Shown in pieces: positions 14,113 to 22,492 of a stretch of 42,900 nucleotides of DNA. The position numbers and the translations under genes are program-made. The stretch's first letter is position 1. Each line of letters opens with the position of its first letter. The notes beneath the pieces are model-generated. The model searched no databases. It was not told the DNA's origin and saw only the letters and a list, made by a program, of their open reading frames with translations. This stretch comes from DATMGU01 sp035555315 (GTDB lineage: Bacteria > Pseudomonadota > Alphaproteobacteria > ATCC43930 > CGMCC-115725): NCBI GenBank assembly GCA_035555315.1, contig DATMGU010000027.1, positions 1-42,900 of the forward strand, written 5' to 3'.

Positions 14113-15645
14113 ATGTCCGGCGAGCCGGCCTTCTACATCACGACGCCGATCTACTACGTGAACGACAAGCCGCATATCGGCCACGCGTACACGACGCTCG
14201 CCTGCGACGTGATCGCCCGGTTCATGCGGCTCGACGGCTATCGGGTGCGGTTTTTGACCGGCACCGACGAGCACGGCCAAAAGATCGAGCGCGCCGCCGC
14301 CGTCCAGGGGCTGACGCCACTCGCGTTCTGCGACCGGGTCTCGGAGAATTTCCGCCTGCTGGCTGCCTCCCTGAACTGCAGCCATGACGATTTCATCCGG
14401 ACGACGGAACCCCGGCATATCGCGGCCTGCCAGGCGCTGTGGCAGACCTTGCTCGACAAGGGCGAGATCTATCTCGGCTCCTATGCCGGCTGGTATGCCG
14501 TGCGCGATGAGGCGTTCTATACCGAGGCCGATCTCGTCGACGGCAAGGCACCGACCGGTGCGCCGGTCGAATGGGTCGAGGAGCCCAGCTATTTCTTCCG
14601 CCTGTCCGCCTGGGGTGATCGGCTACTGGCGCTCTACGAGGCCAATCCCGGTTTCATCGGCCCGGACAGCCGGCGCAACGAAGTACTGAGCTTCGTCAAA
14701 TCCGGCTTGAAGGATCTCTCCGTATCGCGCACCAGCTTCAGTTGGGGTGTGCCGGTACCGAACGATCCGGCACATATCATGTATGTCTGGCTCGACGCGC
14801 TGACGAACTACCTCACCGAGCTCGGCTATCCGGACGAAACATCAGCCGATTTCAAGCGCTTCTGGCCGGTTGCTCACCATATTGTGGGCAAGGACATCCT
14901 GCGTTTCCACGCCGTCATTTGGCCGGCCTTTCTGATGGCCGCGGAGTTGACGCCCCCTAAATCGGTGTTCGCCCATGGCTGGTGGACCAATGAGGGGCAG
15001 AAGATCTCCAAATCTCTCGGCAATACGATCGACCCGTTCGAGCTGATCGAGACCTATGGGCTCGACCCCGTGCGCTATTTCCTGATGCGCGAAGTACCGT
15101 TTGGCGGCGATGGTGATTTCTCGCATCGGGGTATGGTCACGCGCATCAACAGCGATCTCGCCAATAATCTGGGCAATCTGGTGCAGCGGGTGCTGAGTCA
15201 GGTACAGCGGAACTGCGACGCCCGAGTGCCGGCGATCGTCAATCCGACCGAGGACGACGAAAGGTTGCTGGCCGCCGCCCATGGCCTGCTGCCGGAGGTG
15301 CGCCGCGCGATCGGCGCCCACCAGCCGCATCTGATGCTGGCGGCCTTGTGGGAGGTCGTCGACGCCGCCAACAAATACGTCGACACGCAGGCGCCTTGGG
15401 CCTTGAAGAAGACCGATCCAGCCCGCATGGCGACCGTCCTGGCGGTGCTGATCGAGGCGATCCGCCATGTGGCGATCCTGCTGCAGCCGGTCATGCCGAC
15501 CGCCGCCGCCCGTATCCTCGACCAGTTGGGTGTCAGGCCGGAAGGGCGCGGGTTCGGGGCATTGACGGCCGGGCCGATCGCGGTCGGTACGGTGCTGCCG
15601 CCACCCCAGGGGGTATTCCCCCGAATCGAGGCGCCGGCCGCCTGA
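14113..15645 (+). CDS. metG: Methionyl-tRNA synthetase
   Basis: This class I synthetase charges tRNA-Met. The 510-residue protein has the HIGH signature literally (His21-His24 in DKPHIGHAYT), and KISKS (about residues 297-301) as the KMSKS loop. The anticodon-binding helical domain follows, with NLGNLVQRVL. The protein is the short form: no C-terminal EMAP/tRNA-binding domain, and I see no zinc-knuckle cysteines in the connective region. ATG 14113 has GGGAGA just upstream. Its stop codon overlaps the tatD start by one base (TGATG), and tatD in turn overlaps the MBL gene, so the three are likely co-transcribed and translationally coupled. Confidence 0.96.
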   Translation: MSGEPAFYITTPIYYVNDKPHIGHAYTTLACDVIARFMRLDGYRVRFLTGTDEHGQKIERAAAVQGLTPLAFCDRVSENFRLLAASLNCSHDDFIRTTEPRHIAACQALWQTLLDKGEIYLGSYAGWYAVRDEAFYTEADLVDGKAPTGAPVEWVEEPSYFFRLSAWGDRLLALYEANPGFIGPDSRRNEVLSFVKSGLKDLSVSRTSFSWGVPVPNDPAHIMYVWLDALTNYLTELGYPDETSADFKRFWPVAHHIVGKDILRFHAVIWPAFLMAAELTPPKSVFAHGWWTNEGQKISKSLGNTIDPFELIETYGLDPVRYFLMREVPFGGDGDFSHRGMVTRINSDLANNLGNLVQRVLSQVQRNCDARVPAIVNPTEDDERLLAAAHGLLPEVRRAIGAHQPHLMLAALWEVVDAANKYVDTQAPWALKKTDPARMATVLAVLIEAIRHVAILLQPVMPTAAARILDQLGVRPEGRGFGALTAGPIAVGTVLPPPQGVFPRIEAPAA

Positions 15646-16463
15646 TGGAGCCGGTTTGGGTAGACAGCCACTGCCACCTCGATTTTCCGGATTTCGCCCC
15701 GGAACGGGACGAGGTGATCGCCCGGGCACGGCGGGCCGGCGTCGGCACGCTGCTGACCATCTGCACCAAGGTGACCGAGTTCGATCGGGTGCGCGCCATC
15801 GCCGAGACCGATCCGAATATCTGGTGCACCGTCGGCATCCATCCGCATGAGGCGGCGGCCGAGCCGTCGCTTAACGCTGAGCAACTGGCGGCGCTGACCC
15901 GGCATCCGAAGGTCGTCGGCATCGGCGAATGCGGCCTCGACTATCATTATGACAACAGCCCGCGCGCGCAGCAGGCGGCTGTGTTCCGGGCGCATCTCGT
16001 CGCGGGTCGGGAGACCGGGCTGCCGATCGTCGTCCATACCCGCGAGGCGGATGAGGATACCGCGGCGATCCTGTCGGAGGAGAGCGGGGGCGGGGCGCTG
16101 CGCGGCGTGCTGCACTGCTTCACCTCTGGCCGGGCTTTGGCCGAACGCGCCCTGGAGCTCGGCTTCTCGATCTCGTTCTCCGGCATCACCACCTTCAAGA
16201 ACGCGGCAGCGCTGCGCGAGATCGCCCGCGATGTGCCGCTCGATCGGCTGTTGGTCGAGACCGACGCACCCTATCTGGCGCCGGTGCCGATGCGGGGCAA
16301 GCGCAACGAGCCGGCCTATGTGGTGCATACCGCGACCGCGCTGGCAGAGCTGCGCGGCATCGCTCCGGCCGAGTTGGCACGGATCACCACGGCGAATTTC
16401 TTCCGGCTGTTCGATAAGGCAGCCCCGCATAAGGCATCAAACTTGGATTCGGCCGGTCGATGA
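15645..16463 (+). CDS. tatD: TatD family metal-dependent DNase
   Basis: This is a cytoplasmic TIM-barrel hydrolase of 272 residues. Metal ligands are visible in VDSHCHLDF (His9 and His11), GIGECGLDYHY (Glu), the VHTREA and LHCFTSG histidines, and the aspartate in VETDAPYLAP. TatD proteins act as 3'-5' exonucleases on DNA and have been linked to DNA repair or degradation. The start codon ATG 15645 shares one base with the metG stop, and the end overlaps the next gene by 4 nt. The metG-tatD-MBL order is common in alphaproteobacteria. No unusual features. Confidence 0.94.
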   Translation: MEPVWVDSHCHLDFPDFAPERDEVIARARRAGVGTLLTICTKVTEFDRVRAIAETDPNIWCTVGIHPHEAAAEPSLNAEQLAALTRHPKVVGIGECGLDYHYDNSPRAQQAAVFRAHLVAGRETGLPIVVHTREADEDTAAILSEESGGGALRGVLHCFTSGRALAERALELGFSISFSGITTFKNAAALREIARDVPLDRLLVETDAPYLAPVPMRGKRNEPAYVVHTATALAELRGIAPAELARITTANFFRLFDKAAPHKASNLDSAGR

Positions 16464-17263
16464 GAATCCGCATGCTGGGCTGCGGCGGCTCGCAAGGCGT
16501 GCCGTCATCCGCCGGGGAATGGGGTGTTTGCGATCCGAGCGACCGGCGCAACCATCGCACCCGGCCGTCGATCCTGATCGAGGCGGAGACGGCTTCACCC
16601 GATCCAGCCGACAATCCAGCCGGCCAAATTTCCACCCTGCTGGTCGACACGACGCCGGATCTGCGCCTGCAGCTGGCCGATGCGGGGGTGCGGCGGCTCG
16701 ATGGGGTGATCTATACCCATGCCCATGCCGATCATCTGCACGGCATCGACGATCTGCGGCCGATCAACAAGCTTATGGGCGCGCCGATTCCGATCTGGGC
16801 GACCGCCCAGACGATCGGCGAGATCCAGCAGCGTTTCGGCTATGCCGTGCAGCCGGCCTTGCCCGGCAGCAGTTTCCATCGGCCGACCCTGACACCGCAT
16901 TTGATCGGGGGCCCGTTCAAGGCCGCCGGCATCCCGATCCATCCCTTCAACCAGGATCATGGCCATAGCACCTCGCTCGGCCTGCGCATCGGCAATTTCG
17001 CCTATTCAACCGATGTGGCGACGCTCGACGAGGCTGCGTTCGAGGTCTTGGCCGGCATCGAGGTCTGGATCGTCGATTGCCTGCGTATCGCACCGCACCC
17101 GACCCATAGCCATCTGGAACGCACCCTGAGCTGGATCGCCCGGCTGCGTCCGCGACGAGCGATCCTCACCCATATGGATTTCTCGATGGATTACCGCACG
17201 CTGTGCGAGATGCTGCCGGCGGGGGTCGAACCCGGCTTCGACGGGATGGAGATCACGCTTTAA
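16460..17263 (+). CDS. MBL-fold metallohydrolase, PhnP-like
   Basis: This 267-residue metallo-beta-lactamase-fold hydrolase has the signature YTHAHADHLHGIDDLR (His87, His89, Asp91, His92 as zinc ligands) and later FNQDHGHS and THMDFSMDY histidines. The start MRIRMLGCGGSQGVP is typical of the PhnP-like group that follows tatD in many alphaproteobacteria. E. coli PhnP hydrolyses 5-phosphoribosyl 1,2-cyclic phosphate, but no phosphonate genes are nearby, so that substrate should not be assumed. ATG 16460 overlaps the tatD stop (ATGA). The stop codon overlaps the convergent oxidase stop by 4 nt. Confidence 0.88.
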   Translation: MRIRMLGCGGSQGVPSSAGEWGVCDPSDRRNHRTRPSILIEAETASPDPADNPAGQISTLLVDTTPDLRLQLADAGVRRLDGVIYTHAHADHLHGIDDLRPINKLMGAPIPIWATAQTIGEIQQRFGYAVQPALPGSSFHRPTLTPHLIGGPFKAAGIPIHPFNQDHGHSTSLGLRIGNFAYSTDVATLDEAAFEVLAGIEVWIVDCLRIAPHPTHSHLERTLSWIARLRPRRAILTHMDFSMDYRTLCEMLPAGVEPGFDGMEITL

Positions 17264-18351
17264 GCGGCTTGCTCTCCCGATGTGGCAAGCCGGTCCGGAT
17301 GATAGGGCGCCAGCAGCGGGTCCCGGACGTCTTCCAGCAGTTCTTGCGTGGCGAACAGCCCCATGGCGGGCGCCAGGGTCATGCCGGAATGCATCACGGC
17401 GACATAGAGGCCTGGCTTGCCGCCCGGCCGCCCGACCGCCGGAAAACCATCGGCCGGGATCGGACGATACCCCACCGTGTGGAAATCGAGTTCGATCGCC
17501 TCGGCACCCCGCACCATGGCCTGCATCTTGGCGTGCAGCAGGCGGGCCTTTTCACCAGCCTGGTCGGCCGGATCGGCGCCGCCGTAATCCGATCCGGCAA
17601 GCAGGCGGCCCGCCGCAGTCTGCCGGATATGACACCCCATGGACAGCACGAGACCGCGCACCAACGGTCCCGTCGGCTTCGAGCTGACGAGCAGGCCCGG
17701 GCGCGAGTCCATCTTCAGGGTCACGCCGATCGTGTCGAGCAACTGCGCCGTCTTGGCACCAGCCGCCACGACCACCTCGTCCGCCGAGATGACGCCGGCA
17801 TCGGTCATCATCCCGGAAACGCGCCCGCCCTCGGCGATCAAGCGTTTCACCTCGGTGTTGTGGAGGATCTTCGCACCTGCGGCTTCCGCTGCCGCCAGCA
17901 TCGTCCGGGCGGCGGGCAGGGGATCGACCATGCCCTCCTCGGCCACGTAAAGGGCGAGCTCCGGCGGGTTCCTCAGATTGGGCTCGATCTCCAGCGCCTC
18001 GGCCTTGCCGACGCGTCGAATGCCATAACCCCAGCGCCCATGCTCGGTCGCATAGGCTTCGAGTTCGTCCGGGGGCAGATCCCAGAGCAGCCCACCGCAC
18101 CATTTGACGCCGAGCCCCGGCAACTCGCGCTCCAGGCGCCGCCATTCCCGCAGCGATCGGACGCGCAGGTCGAAATAGGGCTTAGGATTGCCCCAGGTGG
18201 CATTGAGCCAGGCGAAGGAGTTCGGCGTCGCCACACCGCCGCCATCACCGCTGTCGAGTACCGTGACAGCACAACCAGCCCGCGTCAGATGCCAGGCGAT
18301 CGAAGAGCCGACGATACCCGAGCCGACGACCAGAACTGTCTTTTTCGCCAT
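17260..18351 (-). CDS. FAD-dependent amine/amino-acid oxidoreductase (DAO family)
   Basis: This 363-residue flavoenzyme of the D-amino-acid oxidase / glycine oxidase / sarcosine oxidase fold has the FAD-binding GSGIVGSS (residues 10-17) near its N-terminus. The C-terminal FAD motif is YRPIPADGFPAVGRPGG, followed by MHSGMTLAPAMG. Such enzymes oxidise C-N bonds of amino acids or secondary amines, passing electrons to O2 or the respiratory chain. ATG 18351 is chosen because GGAG lies 6 nt upstream and the Rossmann motif then begins near the N-terminus; a longer frame adds 18 unlikely residues. It lies downstream of the GntR regulator on the same strand and opposite a 2OG-oxygenase/ABC-importer operon, so its substrate is probably what that importer brings in. 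The exact substrate is not readable. Confidence 0.85.
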   Translation of the reverse strand: MAKKTVLVVGSGIVGSSIAWHLTRAGCAVTVLDSGDGGGVATPNSFAWLNATWGNPKPYFDLRVRSLREWRRLERELPGLGVKWCGGLLWDLPPDELEAYATEHGRWGYGIRRVGKAEALEIEPNLRNPPELALYVAEEGMVDPLPAARTMLAAAEAAGAKILHNTEVKRLIAEGGRVSGMMTDAGVISADEVVVAAGAKTAQLLDTIGVTLKMDSRPGLLVSSKPTGPLVRGLVLSMGCHIRQTAAGRLLAGSDYGGADPADQAGEKARLLHAKMQAMVRGAEAIELDFHTVGYRPIPADGFPAVGRPGGKPGLYVAVMHSGMTLAPAMGLFATQELLEDVRDPLLAPYHPDRLATSGEQAA

Positions 18352-18435
18352 GTCCACTCCATCCGAGGAAGACCCAAGACTGGCCGGATTTAGATCCGAT
18401 GACAAGGCAAACGCCTGCTGGACTGAAACCCCATC

Positions 18436-19164
18436 CTATCCAAGAGGTGTGATCTCCAAGATACCCTTCTGCAGCATCGCCAGTGTATCGAGCCGGCTTT
18501 GGCGAATGAGATCTTCGGTGATCCGGCTGGCTTCGGCATCGTTCCGGAGGTCGATCGCAGCGATCAGGGCACGGTTCGCGGCGACCGCCGTTTCCATGAA
18601 GCCGGATGCGCCGCGATAGGCGCAGTAGCGGTAGCGCAGGGCCAGTTTGTCGACGACGGAGAGCAAGCGCCGCAGCACCGGATTGCCGCAATGGGCGTGC
18701 AGCGTGTCGGTGATCGCCACGTTGGCGGTGAAGGCGGCGAGCGCGTCGCCGCGCTGCTCCGCATCGGCCATCTGGGTCAGTGCCGTGCGCAGCGCCGCCA
18801 TGGCCTCGGCATCCGCATGCCGGGCGGCACCGGCCGAGGCGAGCGCCTCCAGGGGTGCCCGGCACACGCAGATGGCGTCGAAATCACCCGCCGACATCGG
18901 AGCCACCATGCTGCCGCGCCGGGGCAGGCGCAGCACCAGGCCGTCGGCCTCCAACAGCCGCATGGCTTCGCGGATCGGCGACCGGCTGACGCCGAACCGC
19001 CGGCTGATATCGTCCTCGATCAACCGGGTTTCCGGGGGAATGCGCAACGTCACGATGTCCGCCTCGAGACGCTGGGCGATCTCCCGGCCGAGCAATTCGG
19101 GCGTCGATAGATCGTGAGCGGGCGGGGACAGATTTCGGACGGCACCTGAGGGTGGCACGAGCAT
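18436..19164 (-). CDS. GntR family regulator, FadR/FCD subfamily
   Basis: This 242-residue regulator has an N-terminal winged helix (LRIPPETRLIEDDISRRFGV, then SRSPIREAMRLLEADGLV) and a C-terminal all-helical FCD ligand domain (about residues 85-230). The FCD-type histidines are seen in LHAHCGNPVLRR. FCD regulators usually repress adjacent catabolic genes and respond to small organic or amino acids. ATG 19164 is preferred to an upstream in-frame start at 19221, because 19221 would coincide with the operator/promoter of the divergent gene. It is followed 84 bp later by the FAD oxidase on the same strand. The operator candidate at 19222-19233 lies between it and the oxygenase gene. Confidence 0.88.
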   Translation of the reverse strand: MLVPPSGAVRNLSPPAHDLSTPELLGREIAQRLEADIVTLRIPPETRLIEDDISRRFGVSRSPIREAMRLLEADGLVLRLPRRGSMVAPMSAGDFDAICVCRAPLEALASAGAARHADAEAMAALRTALTQMADAEQRGDALAAFTANVAITDTLHAHCGNPVLRRLLSVVDKLALRYRYCAYRGASGFMETAVAANRALIAAIDLRNDAEASRITEDLIRQSRLDTLAMLQKGILEITPLG

Positions 19165-19204
19165 GGGAATTTTTCCGGATAAGCTGGCACACAGGTTGCG
19201 TATT

Positions 19205-19233
19205 TTGTCAGCGCGGATCAAATTGGATACAAT
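19205..19233 (+). promoter_or_regulatory. Oxygenase-operon promoter with GntR operator on its -10 box
   Basis: TTGTCA (19205-19210), exactly 17 nt, then TACAAT (19228-19233): a near-consensus sigma-70 promoter 55 bp before the oxygenase start. The -10 box is half of the palindrome ATTGGATACAAT (19222-19233), whose core TTGGATACAA differs by one base from TTGTATACAA, a sequence recognised by several FCD-type GntR regulators. The simplest reading is repression by the adjacent GntR protein. Confidence 0.65.
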
Positions 19234-19287
19234 CGACGAAGATCAATACATGAAGCTGGGCAATCCGTGAAACTGGGAAAGATCGCC

Positions 19288-20262
19288 ATGTCCGCGATGG
19301 CCGAAACCGCCGTCTTGAGCAGCCTGCCGATCATCGATCTCGGTGGCCTGGGTGGTGATGCGCAGGAGCGGGCTATCGCCCACCAATTGGATGAAGCGTT
19401 TCGCTCGATCGGCTTTTGCTATTTCAGCAATATCGGCATCGATCCCGAGCTGTTGGGCGGCGTGTTCGCGGCGTCCCGGCGCTTCCACGCGCTGCCGGAG
19501 GCGGCCAAGCGGGCGTTGACGATCAACGACTTCCACCGCGGCTATATGGCCCCCAATACCTCGCTGATCGCGACCTCGTCGGTCGCCAAGGTCACGCGCC
19601 CGAATTTCAGCGAATCCCTCATGGTCATGCATGAGGTGGCGCTCGGCGATGCCCGCTTCGGCCAGCCCCTGCAGGGGCCAAACCAATGGCCGGACGCCGT
19701 GCCGGGTTTCCGCGACGCGGTAATCGCCTATGACAGCGCGATGCACGGGTTTTGCCAGCGGCTGCTGCGCCCGCTGGCCCTGGCTCTGGGGCTGCCGGCG
19801 GAGTGGCTGGAGCCGTTCTTTCGCCGTCCGACCACCTTCCTGCGCCTGCTGCATTACCCGCCGCAACCGCCGGATGCGGCATCCGATGCCTTCGGTTCGG
19901 CGCCGCATACCGATTACGGCGTCATCACCATCCTCGCCCAGGATGATTCGGGCGGGCTGGAGGTGCGGCGGCGCGACGGTACCTGGCTGGCGGCCCCGCC
20001 GATACCGGGCACTTTCGTCGTCAATGTCGCCGACATGCTGTCGCGCTGGACCAATGGGCGCTGGCAGTCGACGCCGCACCGCGTCAAGAATATCTCGGGT
20101 AAGGACCGGTATTCCTGCCCGTATTTCTTCGATATGGACATGAATGGCATCGTCGAATGCCTGCCGGGTACGGGCGAGCCGAAGTTTCCGCCCGTGCGCT
20201 ACGGCGACTACCTGATGGAACGGCTGAACAAGAATTACACTTATCGCAAAGCCGTGGACTGA
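19288..20262 (+). CDS. 2-oxoglutarate/Fe(II)-dependent oxygenase (isopenicillin-N-synthase-like)
   Basis: This 324-residue non-haem iron enzyme has the DIOX_N-type N-terminus (LPIIDLGGLGG, FRSIGFCYFSNIGI). Its double-stranded beta-helix carries the metal facial triad His207, Asp209 (PHTDYGVITIL) and His264 (STPHRV), with Arg274 and Ser276 (RYS) to hold 2-oxoglutarate. The family hydroxylates, desaturates or cleaves small substrates. ATG 19288 is chosen for its GGGAAAGATC ribosome-binding site; a GTG at 19267 in a small duplicated segment is less likely. It is the first gene of an operon with an ABC importer and lies opposite a FAD-dependent amine oxidase, so it probably acts in catabolism of an imported nitrogen compound. 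The substrate is unknown. Confidence 0.85.
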   Translation: MSAMAETAVLSSLPIIDLGGLGGDAQERAIAHQLDEAFRSIGFCYFSNIGIDPELLGGVFAASRRFHALPEAAKRALTINDFHRGYMAPNTSLIATSSVAKVTRPNFSESLMVMHEVALGDARFGQPLQGPNQWPDAVPGFRDAVIAYDSAMHGFCQRLLRPLALALGLPAEWLEPFFRRPTTFLRLLHYPPQPPDAASDAFGSAPHTDYGVITILAQDDSGGLEVRRRDGTWLAAPPIPGTFVVNVADMLSRWTNGRWQSTPHRVKNISGKDRYSCPYFFDMDMNGIVECLPGTGEPKFPPVRYGDYLMERLNKNYTYRKAVD

Positions 20263-20325
20263 CCTCCGCGCCCGCCAATCCCATGCCACTCCATATCGAC
20301 CCCCTTTCCTAAGGAATTCGGTCTC

Positions 20326-21375
20326 ATGCGCGTGACACGCAGACATATTCTCGCCGGTGCGGCGGGCGCCCCCCTCTTGATGGCCGGTCCCATGCTGACC
20401 GGTGGGGGCGGGGCGCGTGCGGCGGACACGCCGTTTGTCGCCAATACCTACGGCGGACGCTGGGAGACCTTCTGGCGCAGCCAATTGCTGCCCAAGCTGC
20501 AACCGGCACTGAACGCGCCGATCACCGTCGATGTCGGCCTCGGCAGCAGTTGGGTCGCCTCGTTCCGCACGGCGGGTCCCAAGGCGCCGCCCTTCAGTTG
20601 CCTCATGACCAATGAGCGCTATGCCGTGCTGCTGCGCGAGCAGGGTTTCTTCGAACCCCTGCCGGTGGCGGCGATCCCGAACCTGCAGGACGTCTATCCG
20701 GTGGCCCGCTATCCCGGCGACGTGGCGGTGACCGGCATGATCTCGCCGTTCGGCATCGCCTACCGTACGGATATGGTCAAGGTGCCGCCGAAATCCTGGC
20801 GCGATCTCTGGAACCCGGCCTATCGCGGCCAGATCGGGTTTTACTCGATCAACAACTCGGCCGCCGTCATGCTCATCATGCTGGCCGGCAAGATGTTCGG
20901 CAGCGGCGAGCAGGATATCGACACCGGCATCCGCAAGCTCGCCGAGTTGAAGCCCTTCCCACAGGTCGGTTTCAGCGGCCAGCTCTCGCCGCTGCTGGCG
21001 CAGGGTCAGGTCAGCCTGGCGCCGATCGACTATGCCGAGGCGGCATCGCTGCAGAAGAAGGGTGTGCCGATCGGCATGGTCGTGCCGGAGGACGGCGTGC
21101 TGATGTACGATCAGGCGTTCAACATCGCGGCCGCCAGGGCCGGCCAGGAGCAGGCGGCCAAATACATCGACTTCATGCTGTCCCCCGAGATTCAGCTGAT
21201 GCTGGCCCAGGAATTCTTCGTTGCCCCAGTCAATCGCAAGGTGAAGGTGCCGGACGAACTCAAGGGCGCCATCCCGGTATCGGGCGATGATTTGAAGAAC
21301 ATCCTGACCTTCGATTGGTCGTTCGTCGCCAAGCACAATTCCGAAATCTCCGAGCAATGGTCGAAAGCGATTTGA
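20326..21375 (+). CDS. ABC transporter substrate-binding protein, PotD/SBP_bac_8-like
   Basis: This 349-residue periplasmic binding protein starts with a twin-arginine-like signal peptide (VTRRHILAGAAG, cleavage near ARAAD). It then shows the spermidine/putrescine/iron-binding fold: FVANTYGGRWETFWR, MISPFGIAYRTDMVK, PKSWRDLWNPAYRGQIG, and C-terminal AAKYIDFMLSPEIQ. ATG 20326 has AAGGAA about 9 nt upstream. It delivers the substrate to the ATPase and two permeases encoded directly downstream. The family binds polyamines, iron, thiamine or other small cations, and sequence alone does not choose between them. Context with an amine-type oxidase and a 2OG oxygenase favours a nitrogen compound. Confidence 0.88.
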   Translation: MRVTRRHILAGAAGAPLLMAGPMLTGGGGARAADTPFVANTYGGRWETFWRSQLLPKLQPALNAPITVDVGLGSSWVASFRTAGPKAPPFSCLMTNERYAVLLREQGFFEPLPVAAIPNLQDVYPVARYPGDVAVTGMISPFGIAYRTDMVKVPPKSWRDLWNPAYRGQIGFYSINNSAAVMLIMLAGKMFGSGEQDIDTGIRKLAELKPFPQVGFSGQLSPLLAQGQVSLAPIDYAEAASLQKKGVPIGMVVPEDGVLMYDQAFNIAAARAGQEQAAKYIDFMLSPEIQLMLAQEFFVAPVNRKVKVPDELKGAIPVSGDDLKNILTFDWSFVAKHNSEISEQWSKAI

Positions 21376-21383
21376 GTCAGCGG

Positions 21384-21411
21384 GTTTAACTGGGCCGGTT
21401 TGACTGGGCCG
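21384..21411. repeat. 14-bp tandem duplication after the binding-protein gene
   Basis: GTTTAACTGGGCCG (21384-21397) is followed directly by GTTTGACTGGGCCG (21398-21411), with 13 of 14 bases identical. The pair lies 9 bp after the stop codon of the binding-protein gene and 16 bp before the ATPase start. It could separate expression of the two genes or simply be a slippage product. Confidence 0.75.
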
Positions 21412-21427
21412 ATCTAATGGTACCGCG

Positions 21428-22492
21428 ATGACCGAGGTCGCGATCGAGGGCTTGAGCAAGACCTACGCTCAGGCACCGGTGCTCCGTGACGTCTCGCTGC
21501 GGGCGGCCTCCGGCGAGTTGGTGACGCTGCTGGGGCCGAGCGGCTGCGGTAAAACGACGACGCTGCGCTGCCTCGCGGGCTTCGTCGCCCCCGATGCCGG
21601 CGAGATCCGCGTCGATGGCGCCAGCGTGCTGCATCTGGGGCCGGCCAAGCGCGATTTTGGCGTGGTGTTCCAGAACTACGCGCTGTTCCCGCATCTCAGC
21701 GTGTTCGAGAATGTCGGATACGGATTGCGGGTCCGCGGCATCGGCACCGCCGAAATCCGCCGCCGCGTCGCCGACGCGCTCGCGGTGGTCAGCCTGCAGG
21801 GGTTGGAGGAGCGGTTGCCACGCGCCTTGAGCGGCGGTCAGCAGCAACGCGTCGCCCTGGCGCGTGCTCTGGTGATCCGTCCCCGCCTGCTGCTGCTCGA
21901 CGAGCCGCTGGCCAATCTCGACGCGCGGCTGCGTCAGGAAGTCCGCGCGCTGATCCGGGGGGTGCAGCAAGAGGAGGGCATCACCGCGTTCTACGTCACC
22001 CACGACCAGGCCGAAGCCATGGCCATGTCGGACCGCGTCGCGGTGATGCGCCAGGGCCGCGTCCTGCAATTCGCACCGCCGCGCGAGATCTATGCCAGGC
22101 CGATGTCGAGCTATGTGGCTCAGTTCACCGGTGAGGCCAATCTGCTGCCGGTCGAGGTGCTGGGGGCGATCGCGCCCGGTCGTTATCGGTTCGCGGCGGC
22201 GGCGGGGCAGGGCGAGGCATCGGGGCCCGACGGTATCGTGCCCGGCACCAGGCGGTTGCTGATGGCGCGGCCCGAGGCGCTGTCACCCGCCGGCATCGGG
22301 CTGCCGGGCTTGAGCGTCACGGTACGGGCGATGACCTTCCTCGGTGCCGCCCAGCAATGCGACGCCGCCACCTCCGACGGCATCGCCTTGCGCCTGTTTC
22401 TGCCACCCAATCTCGACCTCGATCCCGGTGCCGATCTGGTGCTCGATCTCGATCCCGAGCATGCCTGGCTGATGCCAGATGAAGCGCCATGA
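21428..22492 (+). CDS. ABC transporter ATP-binding protein, PotA/FbpC-like
   Basis: This 354-residue ATPase energises the importer. Walker A is GPSGCGKTTT, the Q-loop is VFQNYALFPHLSV, the signature is LSGGQQQRVALARAL, Walker B is LLLLDEPLANLDA, and the H-loop is VTHDQAEAM. The C-terminal quarter is a TOBE-type regulatory domain. The order binding protein, ATPase, permease, permease is normal for polyamine/opine-type importers. The stop overlaps the first permease start (ATGA), implying coupled translation. No strong ribosome-binding site is visible before ATG 21428. Confidence 0.9.
   Translation: MTEVAIEGLSKTYAQAPVLRDVSLRAASGELVTLLGPSGCGKTTTLRCLAGFVAPDAGEIRVDGASVLHLGPAKRDFGVVFQNYALFPHLSVFENVGYGLRVRGIGTAEIRRRVADALAVVSLQGLEERLPRALSGGQQQRVALARALVIRPRLLLLDEPLANLDARLRQEVRALIRGVQQEEGITAFYVTHDQAEAMAMSDRVAVMRQGRVLQFAPPREIYARPMSSYVAQFTGEANLLPVEVLGAIAPGRYRFAAAAGQGEASGPDGIVPGTRRLLMARPEALSPAGIGLPGLSVTVRAMTFLGAAQQCDAATSDGIALRLFLPPNLDLDPGADLVLDLDPEHAWLMPDEAP

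Noticed and set aside
19243..21459. 738-codon minus-strand frame opposite the oxygenase and binding-protein genes
   Set aside because: This is a high-GC antisense shadow. It has no motifs, and the plus-strand genes show complete family signatures.
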